64,000 nt of DNA from Clostridia bacterium (GTDB taxonomy: Bacteria > Bacillota > Clostridia > Oscillospirales > Acutalibacteraceae), in contig CAAGBN010000033.1 of NCBI GenBank assembly GCA_900768075.1, positions 1 to 64,000 on the forward strand, read 5' to 3'. The position numbers were made by a program, and so were the translations under genes. Shown in pieces: positions 51,898 to 61,448 of this stretch. Within the stretch, counting starts at the first letter, position 1; the number at the start of each line of letters is the position of its first letter. The notes under the pieces were generated by a model. It was given only the letters and a program-made list of their open reading frames with translations, had not been told where the DNA came from and made no database searches.

Positions 51898-54800
51898 TTA
51901 TTTAATACCCGGAGCTTTAAGGATACCTACTGTTTTGAAGGTATATTCGTAGCTCCAATTGATTCCGTCACTTCTCCAGGCTGTGGGGCCGTGCCATCTT
52001 TGGTTGACATTTACAAGGTGAATCGGTCCGAAGGAGTTATAACGGTGAGTATAAAGCTTGAGACCTATTTCGTGTTCACCGTCGGGAACATCCTTGATTT
52101 CAAGGGTGTAAGGCGGATAGATGATATCACCTTTAATTTCACCGTCTACACTTACCTCAATAAGTGCACCCATATAATTACTTGCTGTTACCGTAAGAGC
52201 ATTGTCTTTACTCGTAGCCTTGAGCTTATAGGTAATTGCACCTGAGAAGAACGGAAAACCCTGCTCAAGCAGTGAGCCGAAGCCTATTTTTTCAGGAAGC
52301 GCCGTTACAGTTGCAGCTACACCTGTTAATCTGACTCCGAAATCACCAAGAATGAATACATTTTCAAGGTTTGCAGTTTCACCGAAAGGCAGTGTGATTT
52401 CAAGGATGTTTTCACCCCTAACAATATTGCCGAGCTTCATTTTACCTATGGAAATATCAACATAGTAGCCGTCTTCTCTTTCGGTAATTTCTCTGCCGTT
52501 GAAGATAACCTCTGCAATATCCGCATCCTCTAAAGCGAGAACAGCACCCTCATAATCTATTTCACTGCTGAAAGTAAATTTAAGAGTAGCCTTATGGTCC
52601 TTCGGCTTGTTTCCGAGAACCCAGGGCTGAACAACGCGTCCTCCCCTTTTTGTCATTCCGAGACGCTCTCTTATGAGATTATCAAGGCGAAGCACCTCTT
52701 CTTTAGGCGAATACTTCTCGTCATCATCAATTTTCCACTCAGCCATATCAAGAAGAAGTATATTCTTCTCAGAAAGCTCAAATTCATATTCTCCACCAAG
52801 GACTTCACCTGCTGTTTCGGGAATATGCTGTGCCTCGGTGCATTCTGTTGTACCGTCACCGAGTCTGAGGAGAATTGAATCATAACCGAAGATATGGTAA
52901 CGGATGATAGTCTTGCCTGAAACATATTCAGCTTTGATGGGATATATTTCACCCTTTGCTGTGTCATATATTTCAGGTGAGAATGTACCGTTAAGAATAA
53001 TCTGAATATCCTTGCCGTAGTCAACGTGTTTGTTGTCAGGTTCTCTTGCACAGCAGATAAAGAGCCATTTGCAATCATTATCCTCACGAAGCTGATAAAT
53101 ATAATTATCTGTGAGTCTGCCGTCGGCATATCTTATTGTGAGAGTTCTGACATCCTCAAGAGTTGAAAGAAGTGCGGCACGGGAGAAATCAACTTTTTCG
53201 CTTTTATCAAAGAGTTCTTTTGCATCGCCGCAGGGTACAGCATCAACAAGTGACGGAGCATCGCCCATAAATATAAGCTTACCGCCCTTGTCACGGAACT
53301 GCTCGAGTCTTTCAAGAGTAGTTTTTCTTAAGGTTTCACAGCCGGGTACAATAATAGCATCATACTCCATTTCACCGACCTTAAGAGGTGCTGAGCCCTC
53401 ACTGCAAAGAGACGGAAGCAGGGATTCCGAAATATAGTCGAAATCAACACTGCCTTCAAGAAGCCATCTGATAACATTGAAAAATCTCTCATCGAGGCTT
53501 TCTCTGAAAACTGCAGATTTATCGTTGGGGCCCCAATGCAGCCAGAAGCTTTCAACAGGATGTATAACACCGACCTTAACGACAGGCTTACCTCTTGTAA
53601 GAGCTGTATTGACTCTTGCAAAGTGGTCTTCAATAAGGTTATATTTTTTATACCAAGGAGACTGATAATGAATAGATGCAGGATAATCGCGCTTAGCTTC
53701 ACCCTTCATAGCGTACCAGGAAAGATGCGGCACACGAATGGTAACACCCATACAAGCCTGCCAGTCACCCTGATGCTTATATGTTCTGAAATCACAGTCC
53801 CAGCCTGTTACACCATAAAGCTCTGAAAGCATACCCTCATAGCCGTATTGATGAACTGCAGACTGCACCTGCTTTGCAGTTGTGTATTCGTGACGGTTGC
53901 AAAGCATATCAATACCGGGAAGTCTGAAGCTTCTGTAGGAACGCATAGCCTCACCGAGAGCCGCAGTCTGTGAATAAAGAGTGGGCTCCTCCATCATATG
54001 ACCTGTCAGAGCAATTCCGTTTTCATCGCACCAACTACCTATTGTGTCGGCAAAGGCACTCGCAAAAAGCTCAGCAATAAAATCATGATATCTGTAACGG
54101 TGCAATGAGGGTGCAGAGCCGGGTTTATCCCAGAACACTTCAGGAAGAGTGTCAAGAATATCCTCACCGTACATTTTTTTGTAAAGCTCAGGAACTTTAT
54201 CAGTCCACGGCATTGTGATATCCATTTTATCAAATGAATTGTTAAGAACTTTTTTTCTTGTAAACTGAGGTTCGTCAGTGAAAATAGCAGGTATTGTCTT
54301 ATCAAATTCATCTCCCACTTTGGCCTTATATTTTTCGTGGGTAATCTCGATAAACTTTTTTATAGCTTCGCAGTTCAAAGTGTCGATATATGTCTGATTG
54401 TTATACCAACTTGAGGGCGTATGTACTTCAAGAAGTGCGTACCACTTTGTGCCTTCAGCTTCATCGTCTTCACTTATTTTTTTATATGAAGAAAGAAAGC
54501 CTTCATTATCAAGAACGACATCATAACAGGCAATAAGCTTTCCTTTTCCGCTTCTCCCACCCTCAGATCTGGAGGTGTTTACGGAATAATTTTTGGCTTC
54601 TCTGTACGGAGTGAAAAGAAGGCATCTGCCTCTGTATTTTTCATCCTTTGTAACAAGACCGCCAGCTGCACCTGATGGCCATCTGTCCTCATCATAAAGC
54701 CAGGCAAGCATTTCCTCATCCTTAGCCTTAACAACAGTATCCTTTATAAGATTCATATATTCTTCACCGAGATACTCGTTTTCAAGACCTGTTCTTACAT

Positions 54801-54972
54801 GAAGATGGAAACCGCCGAGCCCCATTTCCTTGAAAACATCTATCTGACGGCACAGCTCTTCTTTGGTAAGATGTGAGTTGAGTGCCCAGAAGGGTGTACC
54901 TCTGTATTCACAGGTAGGATTTTTGAAAAGCTCTTTATCCAAAGCTTTTTCTGTATTCTTTTTGTATAACAT
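51898..54972 (-). CDS. GH106-like alpha-L-rhamnosidase
   Basis: The protein has about 1024 residues and no signal peptide. The N-terminus FWALNSHLTKEELCRQIDVF followed by GGFHLHVRTGLENEYLG matches the start of the GH106 barrel. The YDEDRWPSGAAGG loop and a C-terminal galactose-binding-like beta domain complete the picture. GH106 enzymes release L-rhamnose from pectin side chains or glycosides. The ATG at 54972 follows GGTGAAAAT and is preferred over the one six codons earlier. It is the last gene of the rhamnose operon, so imported rhamnosides are probably split in the cytoplasm. Confidence 0.8.
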   Translation of the reverse strand: MLYKKNTEKALDKELFKNPTCEYRGTPFWALNSHLTKEELCRQIDVFKEMGLGGFHLHVRTGLENEYLGEEYMNLIKDTVVKAKDEEMLAWLYDEDRWPSGAAGGLVTKDEKYRGRCLLFTPYREAKNYSVNTSRSEGGRSGKGKLIACYDVVLDNEGFLSSYKKISEDDEAEGTKWYALLEVHTPSSWYNNQTYIDTLNCEAIKKFIEITHEKYKAKVGDEFDKTIPAIFTDEPQFTRKKVLNNSFDKMDITMPWTDKVPELYKKMYGEDILDTLPEVFWDKPGSAPSLHRYRYHDFIAELFASAFADTIGSWCDENGIALTGHMMEEPTLYSQTAALGEAMRSYRSFRLPGIDMLCNRHEYTTAKQVQSAVHQYGYEGMLSELYGVTGWDCDFRTYKHQGDWQACMGVTIRVPHLSWYAMKGEAKRDYPASIHYQSPWYKKYNLIEDHFARVNTALTRGKPVVKVGVIHPVESFWLHWGPNDKSAVFRESLDERFFNVIRWLLEGSVDFDYISESLLPSLCSEGSAPLKVGEMEYDAIIVPGCETLRKTTLERLEQFRDKGGKLIFMGDAPSLVDAVPCGDAKELFDKSEKVDFSRAALLSTLEDVRTLTIRYADGRLTDNYIYQLREDNDCKWLFICCAREPDNKHVDYGKDIQIILNGTFSPEIYDTAKGEIYPIKAEYVSGKTIIRYHIFGYDSILLRLGDGTTECTEAQHIPETAGEVLGGEYEFELSEKNILLLDMAEWKIDDDEKYSPKEEVLRLDNLIRERLGMTKRGGRVVQPWVLGNKPKDHKATLKFTFSSEIDYEGAVLALEDADIAEVIFNGREITEREDGYYVDISIGKMKLGNIVRGENILEITLPFGETANLENVFILGDFGVRLTGVAATVTALPEKIGFGSLLEQGFPFFSGAITYKLKATSKDNALTVTASNYMGALIEVSVDGEIKGDIIYPPYTLEIKDVPDGEHEIGLKLYTHRYNSFGPIHLVNVNQRWHGPTAWRSDGINWSYEYTFKTVGILKAPGIK

Positions 54973-55020
54973 ATTTTCACCTTCCGACATTGAAATAAAT
55001 CAATGCTGTTTAATTGTCAC

Positions 55021-55836
55021 TTAAATATTGAGAAAATCTTTTCTGTAGTTCACACCGAAAAACTCTGCAAGCTCAACCATTTCCTCATCCTTTATGGTGT
55101 TGATTCTGGGCAGATGAGCTGTGAGCATATAAATCTGTGCAGCCTTTTCAACTGTTTCAATAAGACCGAAGGTTTCATCCATAGTCTTACCTGCACCGTA
55201 AATGCCGTGCATACCCCATACAACAAGTCTGAATTCTTCCATTTTCTTTGCTGTTGCCTCACCGATTTCGTTGGTACCGCAAAGCATCCAGGGAAGCACG
55301 CCTATACCGTCAGGGAAAACAACAATACACTCTGTGCACATTTCCCAGAGAGTGTGAGTGAACTTTTTCTCATCAAGCACATGAACATAGTTCATGGCAA
55401 GTGTATGTGTAGGATGAGTGTGCATTATAACTCTGTTTTCGGGGTCAACCTTAAGTCTTGCCATATGGCTCATAAGGTGAGCAGGAAGCTCGCTTGTAAA
55501 CTTACTGCCGTCCTTGTAGCCCCAGAGAAGCTCGGCAGTTGTACCGTCATCTGCAATACGGATAATTCCAAGGTTGGTTTCGGGGTCTGCTTCAACATTC
55601 TTGAAATACTTGCCTGTACCTGTAACAATGAAAATCTTACCGATGAGGTCAGTTGCATCAAATCCGGTGGGAATAGTACGGATAACATTTGTAAGGTCAA
55701 GATACTCTTTAACCTCATTTTCATCGAGCATATAGCTGATGTTACCGCCGTTTCTTTCGTCCCAGCCGAGACGGTACATATTAGCGGTGGTCTTTTTCAT
55801 TTCCTCCACAAAGGGAGCAGTCAGTATATTCTTCAT
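55021..55836 (-). CDS. rhaD: Rhamnulose-1-phosphate aldolase
   Basis: This class II zinc aldolase (271 aa) splits L-rhamnulose-1-phosphate into dihydroxyacetone phosphate and L-lactaldehyde. It shows WDERNGGNISYML at the N-terminus, the zinc-binding HTHPTHTLAMNYV, and GMHGIYGAGKTMDETFGLIE with the third histidine. Its start overlaps the end of rhaA by 4 bases (ATGA). The lactaldehyde dehydrogenase or reductase is not in this window. Confidence 0.93.
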   Translation of the reverse strand: MKNILTAPFVEEMKKTTANMYRLGWDERNGGNISYMLDENEVKEYLDLTNVIRTIPTGFDATDLIGKIFIVTGTGKYFKNVEADPETNLGIIRIADDGTTAELLWGYKDGSKFTSELPAHLMSHMARLKVDPENRVIMHTHPTHTLAMNYVHVLDEKKFTHTLWEMCTECIVVFPDGIGVLPWMLCGTNEIGEATAKKMEEFRLVVWGMHGIYGAGKTMDETFGLIETVEKAAQIYMLTAHLPRINTIKDEEMVELAEFFGVNYRKDFLNI

Positions 55837-57077
55837 ATTCTTTTTACCAAAACTTCCTGTTCGTATTTTTTAACTTCCTTAAGGTAATCTGCAGGTGTGT
55901 TTTCTCTTGCGAGGTACTCATTCCATACATCTCCGAATGGTGCAGTTTTCATTTCCTCGAGAAGATACATAACCTCTGTGAAATTACTTTCATCCTGTAA
56001 TTTTTTAAGCTTTTCATCAGGCTGTAAAAGAGCAAAGAGCAAAGCCTTCTGCACACTTCTGACACCTGTTACCCAGGCTGAAATGCGGTTGATTGATGCA
56101 TCAAAATAGTCTGTTGCAATAAACGCTCTGTCAAGAGCGTTGTTTCTTACGATTTCCTTTGCTATCTCTTTGGTTTCATCATCGAAGATAACAACGTGGT
56201 CGCTGTCCCAACGAATAGCTCTTGTGATGTGAAGTGCTATCTTTTCATTGAAGAGAAGAAGTGATGAAATTTTGTCGCTCACAACCTCGGTAGGATGATA
56301 GTGTCCGTTATCCATAAGAGGAGTAATGCCCTTATAATCTGAGTATGAAAGGCAGAATTCAGCCGAGCCTACAGTATAGCTTTCAAGACCGATACCGAAC
56401 ACCTTTGATTCGAGGGTAACATAAACCTTTTCCTTATCATAAGGGGTATCAAGAATTTCATCAAGGCTCTTTTTAAATCTCGCTCTCGGAGACAGCCTGT
56501 CAGCGGGAATATCCTTATAGCCGTCGGGAATCCATATATTCATAACACAAGGTATACCTGTTTCCTCGGCAAAGTACTCTGCGATTTTAAGGCAGGCTTT
56601 ACCGTGGTTTACCCAATATGTACGCACCTGCTCATCGGGTGATGAAAGTGTAAGATTGTCCTTTACCATAGGGTGTGAGAAGAATGTGGGGTTAAAGTCG
56701 ATGCCCATATTTCTCTCTTTAGCAAAATCTACCCATTTGCTGAAGTGCTTTGGCTCTATTTTATCTCTGCCTACAATTTCGCCGTCTTCAAAAATAGCAT
56801 AGCAGGAGTGAAGATTAAGCTTCTTTTTGCCGGGCATAAGTGAAAACGCCTTGTCGTAGTCAGCCATAAGCTCCTCGGGAGATCTTGCCTTTCCGGGGTA
56901 ATTACCTGTAGTCTGAATACCGCCTGAAAGAGCCTCTTTGCTGTCAAAGCCTACAACATCATCACCCTGCCAGCAATGAACGGAAACAGAGACATTTTTA
57001 AGGGTCTCAAGGGCTTTTTCTGTGTCAATTCCGTATTTTGAATATATATCTTTGGCTTCGTTATATCTGCTCATCAT
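55833..57077 (-). CDS. rhaA: L-rhamnose isomerase
   Basis: This 414-residue metal-dependent TIM-barrel enzyme converts L-rhamnose to L-rhamnulose. Landmarks are SVSVHCWQGDDVVGFD near the N-terminus, TTGNYPGKARS, DFNPTFFSHP and NIWIPDGYKDIPADR, all characteristic of RhaA. The first two codons are both ATG. It overlaps rhaB (ATGA) and rhaD (ATGA), indicating coupled translation along the operon. Confidence 0.95.
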   Translation of the reverse strand: MMSRYNEAKDIYSKYGIDTEKALETLKNVSVSVHCWQGDDVVGFDSKEALSGGIQTTGNYPGKARSPEELMADYDKAFSLMPGKKKLNLHSCYAIFEDGEIVGRDKIEPKHFSKWVDFAKERNMGIDFNPTFFSHPMVKDNLTLSSPDEQVRTYWVNHGKACLKIAEYFAEETGIPCVMNIWIPDGYKDIPADRLSPRARFKKSLDEILDTPYDKEKVYVTLESKVFGIGLESYTVGSAEFCLSYSDYKGITPLMDNGHYHPTEVVSDKISSLLLFNEKIALHITRAIRWDSDHVVIFDDETKEIAKEIVRNNALDRAFIATDYFDASINRISAWVTGVRSVQKALLFALLQPDEKLKKLQDESNFTEVMYLLEEMKTAPFGDVWNEYLARENTPADYLKEVKKYEQEVLVKRI

Positions 57078-58447
57078 TTTGCCTCCCTTACATCAAAGGT
57101 TCTTTTTATAATTTCTCTCGCCTGGGTGAGAGTTATATTTTTATCATACATAATCTGTGAAAGCAGATTACCTGTGGCAGTTGCCTCCATAAGACCTGTA
57201 AAGACCTTTTTGCCTGTGTATTCTGCTGTAAGCTTGTTAAGATACTTATCCTTACTTCCGCCACCGACAATGTGAATCGATTTGATTTCCTTGCCGCTGA
57301 TGCTTTCGATATCCATAACAGCTTTTCTGTAAGAATCGGCAAGTGAATGGTAAACGCTTGAAAGCACATCACCGAGTGGCAATTCAGGCTTGCCGAGATA
57401 ATTTCTCACAGCCTCAATCATATTTTCGGGAGCCAGAAACTCATTAGCATTGGGATCGATTTTCTCTGTAAAGTCACTTTCCATAGCAAGATACATCATC
57501 TCATCATAGGTTAGCTCCTTATTTATATTTCTTCTGATATTCTGCAAAAGCCACATACCCATAATATTTTTAAGGAAGCGGAAGCGATACTCAACTCCAC
57601 CCTCATTGGCGAAGTTTGCTGTCTGTGCCTTTTCACTGAGCACGGGGAAGAGATTTTCTGTACCGATAAGGCTCCATGTACCCGATGAAATGTATACGCT
57701 TTCATCGTCAACGGGACAAGCTGCAACAGCCGAAGCTGTATCATGAGAGGGACAGAGAATAACTGCAGAGTCAAAGCCAACTTCAGCTTTCACATCATCT
57801 GTGAAATTACCCACAACTGTACCGGGTAAAGATAACTCGCAGAAGATATCTTCAGGTAAGCCCAGCTTATCAAGAATAACCTTATCCCACTGCTTGCTTT
57901 CAGCATTCACGAGATTAGTTGTAGTCGCATCAGTATATTCGTTTCTGATTTCACCTGTCAGCTTAAAGGATAGATATTGTGGCATCATAAGAAAGTGCTT
58001 TGCTTTCTGAAGCTTACCGCTTTGCTTGTCTGCATAAAGCTGATAGATTGTATTAAAAGCCTGCTTTTGTATACCTGTTCTCGAATAAAGCTCACCTTGA
58101 GATATTATCTCACCGACCGCCTCTGAAGCTTCAACAGTTCTGCTGTCACGATAGGATACGGCAGGGAGAATTTCCTTTTTGTTTTCATCCAGGAGAACAT
58201 AGTCAACACCCCAGGTATCAATAGCAACTGTTACGGGAAGCTTATTGAGCTCCTTACATTTGCCTATGCCTGCCTTCACCTCTCTGAAAAGATTATCAAT
58301 ATCCCATACGAGAGTACCGTTTTCATTTTTTATATTATTATCAAAACGGTAGATTTCCTCAAGACAGAGCTTGTCATTTTCCATATGACCGAGAATATGT
58401 CTGCCTGAAGATGCACCGATATCTATAGCAAGATAGTATCTGTTCAA
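57074..58447 (-). CDS. rhaB: Rhamnulokinase
   Basis: This FGGY sugar kinase of about 457 residues phosphorylates L-rhamnulose. It begins MNRYYLAIDIGASSGRHILG (ATP-binding loop 1) and has AIDTWGVDYVLLD, an SHDTASAV active-site segment and IHIVGGGSKDKYLNKL. An in-frame ATG lies 12 codons into the longer frame, but a GGGGAGG site exactly eight bases before TTG 58447 decides for the TTG start, which also gives the canonical N-terminus. First gene of the rhamnose operon. Confidence 0.93.
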   Translation of the reverse strand: MNRYYLAIDIGASSGRHILGHMENDKLCLEEIYRFDNNIKNENGTLVWDIDNLFREVKAGIGKCKELNKLPVTVAIDTWGVDYVLLDENKKEILPAVSYRDSRTVEASEAVGEIISQGELYSRTGIQKQAFNTIYQLYADKQSGKLQKAKHFLMMPQYLSFKLTGEIRNEYTDATTTNLVNAESKQWDKVILDKLGLPEDIFCELSLPGTVVGNFTDDVKAEVGFDSAVILCPSHDTASAVAACPVDDESVYISSGTWSLIGTENLFPVLSEKAQTANFANEGGVEYRFRFLKNIMGMWLLQNIRRNINKELTYDEMMYLAMESDFTEKIDPNANEFLAPENMIEAVRNYLGKPELPLGDVLSSVYHSLADSYRKAVMDIESISGKEIKSIHIVGGGSKDKYLNKLTAEYTGKKVFTGLMEATATGNLLSQIMYDKNITLTQAREIIKRTFDVREAK

Positions 58448-58513
58448 AGTGTTTTCCTCCCCTGACATCAAGGTATAAAAGTTATGAAGAAAGAATCCCT
58501 CCATAATAAATTT

Positions 58514-58542
58514 ATTTTAGCAGAAAGTGTCACAGAGTTCAA
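58514..58542 (-). promoter_or_regulatory. Promoter of the rhamnose operon
   Basis: Minus-strand TTGAAC (58537-58542) and TAAAAT (58514-58519) are 17 bases apart, upstream of rhaB. No local regulator gene is visible. Confidence 0.65.
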
Positions 58543-58577
58543 CAATTTCGGCTACGATATTATAATTTTTACTAAGA

Positions 58578-58618
58578 ATAAAAATAAACTCCCTCTCGCT
58601 TAACACAAAAGGAAGTTT
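58578..58618 (-). terminator. Terminator after the pilus/sortase operon
   Basis: Stem AAACTTCCT/AGGGAGTTT with a 15-base loop is followed by ATTTTTATTC on the minus strand. It lies 54 bases after the sortase stop. Confidence 0.65.
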
Positions 58619-58671
58619 TATATTACATCTGATTCTGTAGCGTATCTACAGCTACTTTCCAAATAATTCAC

Positions 58672-59259
58672 TCAATCAGAATAACTGCATCTGACAACTA
58701 TTCTTTTTGCACCGCCATAGGTACATGTATAAAGAATAAGGTCGTCACCGCTTTCTTTAACCTTGTCAACATCTGTTGGCATAAGAAGCTCTACAAAATC
58801 GACCTTGTAGTTATGAACACCTGCATCCATATCTGTGAAAATAACAGCATCACCAGGCTGAAGATTTCCAAGATATCCGAAATGAACCTTATAATTATGC
58901 GCAGCGATAACAAGATTGTCTGTCTTTGTGCTACCGTAATATCTGCAAGGTGATATTTTCAGTCTGCCATAGTCCCACTCGGACATAACCGGCAAATCAA
59001 TATTCAGTCTCGGCACAGTAATATAACCTATATAGCCGTAGCCGTCAATTTCCTTGACAGTCATTTCTTCATCAAAGGGGTCAGACTCTACATCCTTGAG
59101 CTCGTTTTCGGCTATATTGATACGGATAGACTCTATCAATGCATCGGCACTTTCCTGAGCCTTTCGGTTTTCGTAATTATTATAAATCAGAAGTCCGAGG
59201 GCAAAACCTATCAGAAGAATTCCAACGCTCATCAGCGTAACTGCTACTTTTCTTCTCAT
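58672..59259 (-). CDS. Membrane-anchored sortase (class D/B-like)
   Basis: The 195-residue protein has an N-terminal transmembrane helix (about 5-26). The sortase barrel has the catalytic histidine in VIAAHNYKVHFG, the cysteine in LILYTCTYGG and the arginine in KRIVVRC. It lacks the C-terminal anchor and lid of pilus polymerases, so it is a housekeeping-type or partner-specific transpeptidase that attaches proteins to peptidoglycan. Its ATG overlaps the stop of the preceding Cna-B protein gene, whose sorting signal is unusual, which suggests that protein is its substrate. Confidence 0.88.
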   Translation of the reverse strand: MRRKVAVTLMSVGILLIGFALGLLIYNNYENRKAQESADALIESIRINIAENELKDVESDPFDEEMTVKEIDGYGYIGYITVPRLNIDLPVMSEWDYGRLKISPCRYYGSTKTDNLVIAAHNYKVHFGYLGNLQPGDAVIFTDMDAGVHNYKVDFVELLMPTDVDKVKESGDDLILYTCTYGGAKRIVVRCSYSD

Positions 59260-60335
59260 ACTGTTTCCTCATCTTTTCTGCCGAAATTCAGCATTACATA
59301 GCCAATACTGAAAAGAATCAATCCTGCAATGGAAAAAACAGGAACGGGCCAGTTAAGCTGACCTGTATCAATAAGTTCTTCTGGTTTTGTGGTGCTTTCT
59401 GTTGTTCCATCAGGCTTTGTTGTATCAACGGGCTTGGTGGTACTTACAGGTTTTGTTGTATCATCAGGCTTTGTAGTGCCTTCAGTAGTATCTTCGGGTT
59501 TTGTGGTTTCTTCAGGAGTTGTAGTTGTCTCTTCGTTATAGTCATCATCTGTGTTTGTGATTATAACCGTCATCTGCGAGGTGACATATGAAACTGTGTA
59601 GCCGTCGGGCACATCAGTTTCAACAACGCTCCAGGAGTGGTTTTTACTAAGACTTTCCCATTTGTAATACCAGTTGTTTTCTGAGCCGAGCACAACACTA
59701 TCGGCTACTGTACCGTCCTTTATAAGTGAAACGGTTACACTGTCGGGTATTTTTTCTGTACTTTGCCAATATTTTTTAACGCTGATATATGTTTTTTCAT
59801 CAGTGTCGCCTTTATCGGCTTCGACCTTGGGGCTTGCATCAATATTGAACACCCAACTGTTACTGCTTCTGTCTTTCATAGGTATTGTTACAATAAAAGG
59901 AGTCGGATTAAGATATCCCTCGTTTATTGCAGACGGTACAACGAGATATGCTCCGCATTCAAGATCGCTGAACACTACCCTGCCGTTGGTATCGGCGGAT
60001 TTTTCGATATAAGGTATGGATTTCAAATCAGCATAAGCTTTAAGGTGTATCGGTAAATATGAGTCGGAAAAATCACCCATAGCCATACCGTTATCTTTAA
60101 AGTCTTCGGTATAGATAAACTCTACACTGTCACCGACACTGTAAGCTGAAGCAAAACGGTACACCCTGAAAACTGCTCCGCTTACGGGCTCCTTGGTTTC
60201 TTTGTCAAGCAAAGTTAAAGAAATACTGCCCTTTGAATTGAGCGAAACGGCAGATGCACCAAAAGAAAGCAGAGTGATGCATAAGGCAACAGTAATCAAT
60301 GCTGCAATAAATTTTATCGCTGTTTTGTTTTTCAT
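59256..60335 (-). CDS. SpaA-like Cna-B surface protein with LIDTG sorting signal
   Basis: The protein has about 359 residues. A signal peptide (about 1-30) leads to a SpaA-type prealbumin-like domain, then a Cna-B domain with the E-box WSVVETDVPDGY. A threonine/lysine/proline stalk of imperfect TTKPxDT repeats (about 270-320) follows. The C-terminus has a sorting signal, LIDTGQLNWPVP, a hydrophobic helix and a basic tail. The proline of LPxTG is replaced by isoleucine. ATG 60335 lies nine bases behind GGAG. It is probably a minor pilin or wall protein. Confidence 0.82.
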   Translation of the reverse strand: MKNKTAIKFIAALITVALCITLLSFGASAVSLNSKGSISLTLLDKETKEPVSGAVFRVYRFASAYSVGDSVEFIYTEDFKDNGMAMGDFSDSYLPIHLKAYADLKSIPYIEKSADTNGRVVFSDLECGAYLVVPSAINEGYLNPTPFIVTIPMKDRSSNSWVFNIDASPKVEADKGDTDEKTYISVKKYWQSTEKIPDSVTVSLIKDGTVADSVVLGSENNWYYKWESLSKNHSWSVVETDVPDGYTVSYVTSQMTVIITNTDDDYNEETTTTPEETTKPEDTTEGTTKPDDTTKPVSTTKPVDTTKPDGTTESTTKPEELIDTGQLNWPVPVFSIAGLILFSIGYVMLNFGRKDEETV

Positions 60336-60356
60336 ATGCATTCACTCCTTTTTGAT

Positions 60357-61244
60357 TTATTGTTTATTTTGTGTTTTAGTATCTTGCTTTTTCTTTTTTC
60401 CTGTTTTTCCGCTTCTGACGAGAAGTATTATGAGAAGCAAACCGAGTATAGGTGCCGCAACTGCAGGGGTTACAAGAAGCGGATCTATCTGATAAGCCTC
60501 GGTTATTACATTTATAACTCTGTCAGGCTCAATATTTTCGATTCGTGTACCTCTCACTAACATTCTGTGGGTATTGATACCGTAAGGTGTGCAGGTAACA
60601 AGAGTGCAGTAATCCTCACCTTGCACTATATTAAGGCTGTCTGTTTCTTCAGGAAGTACTATGAGAATCTGATCTACCTTATATGTAATTGTTCTGTCGA
60701 GGATTCTTATAGTAAAAATATCGCCTTTTTCGAGCTTATCAAGGTTGGTGAAAAGCTTTGCCGACGGAAGACCTCTATGAGCAGACAAAACCGAATGAGT
60801 GCTTTTACCACCGACAGGAATGCTCGAGCCCTCCACGTGACCTACGGCAGAGTTAAGCACCTTATCACTTGTACCGTGGTATATAGGCAACTGAACCTTG
60901 ATTTTTTCAATGGTAATATATCCCATCATTCCGTCACCGTTGATATCAAGAGAGTCGTAATATTCATCAGCAATATTTTTATGATTGAGAAAAGGAAAGG
61001 ACATATTTCTGATTTTTTTATTGTAAGAATCTGCTTTAGCAAAATACTCTGAATAATCGTCAGGTGTAAGGTCGACAATAAGGTCATCGTAATTGATAAT
61101 TGCCTGTGACTGTCTCTTTTCATTCCAGAAGTCACTTACAGTGGGATACAGCAGAACGCATAATCCGACAAAAAATATAGCCACTAATAAAATAGTAGAA
61201 GTATTACTGTTTTTCTTCTTTTGCGTAGTTTTGTTGTCTTTCAT
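60357..61244 (-). CDS. srtC: Class C pilus-specific sortase
   Basis: The protein has about 295 residues. Membrane helices lie near both ends (about 18-36 and 262-280), the layout of pilin-polymerising class C sortases. The catalytic His is in LSAHRGLP, Cys in TLVTCTPYGIN and Arg in HRMLVRGTRI. Class C sortases join pilin subunits via LPxTG to a lysine. ATG 61244 begins MKDNKTT; the frame opens at an upstream GTG without a better site. It lies between the major pilin and the Cna-B protein. Confidence 0.93.
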   Translation of the reverse strand: MKDNKTTQKKKNSNTSTILLVAIFFVGLCVLLYPTVSDFWNEKRQSQAIINYDDLIVDLTPDDYSEYFAKADSYNKKIRNMSFPFLNHKNIADEYYDSLDINGDGMMGYITIEKIKVQLPIYHGTSDKVLNSAVGHVEGSSIPVGGKSTHSVLSAHRGLPSAKLFTNLDKLEKGDIFTIRILDRTITYKVDQILIVLPEETDSLNIVQGEDYCTLVTCTPYGINTHRMLVRGTRIENIEPDRVINVITEAYQIDPLLVTPAVAAPILGLLLIILLVRSGKTGKKKKQDTKTQNKQ

Positions 61245-61322
61245 ATTTAATCTCACTTAATAAAATTCTCAACGTCATCACCGAAATAAATTCAGAAACA
61301 ACGGTCAGAATTTTCTGTTACT

Positions 61323-61358
61323 ACCCTGCCGACATAAGATCGGCAGGGTTAATTTTAT
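61323..61358. promoter_or_regulatory. Hairpin between the major pilin and sortase C genes
   Basis: A 10-bp perfect stem ACCCTGCCGA/TCGGCAGGGT with a seven-base loop lies between pilin and sortase. In the operon direction no T tract follows. It may stabilise or process the abundant pilin message, or weakly attenuate the downstream genes. Confidence 0.5.
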
Positions 61359-61385
61359 TGTCCGTCAGCTTTTAACTGTGGAATC

Positions 61386-61448
61386 TTAAGATTCAGAGTC
61401 GCTGGGTTCTTTATCTTCTGACTCGAAACCGTTTGATTCTTTACCCCT
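61386..61448 (-). other. In-frame acidic 20-codon extension after the pilin TGA stop
   Basis: Continuing past the pilin TGA (61449-61451) the same frame encodes RGKESNGFESEDKEPSDSES and then TAA. The extension is charged and serine-rich, and no other start serves it. It may be a relic of a longer C-terminus, or chance. Confidence 0.35.
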
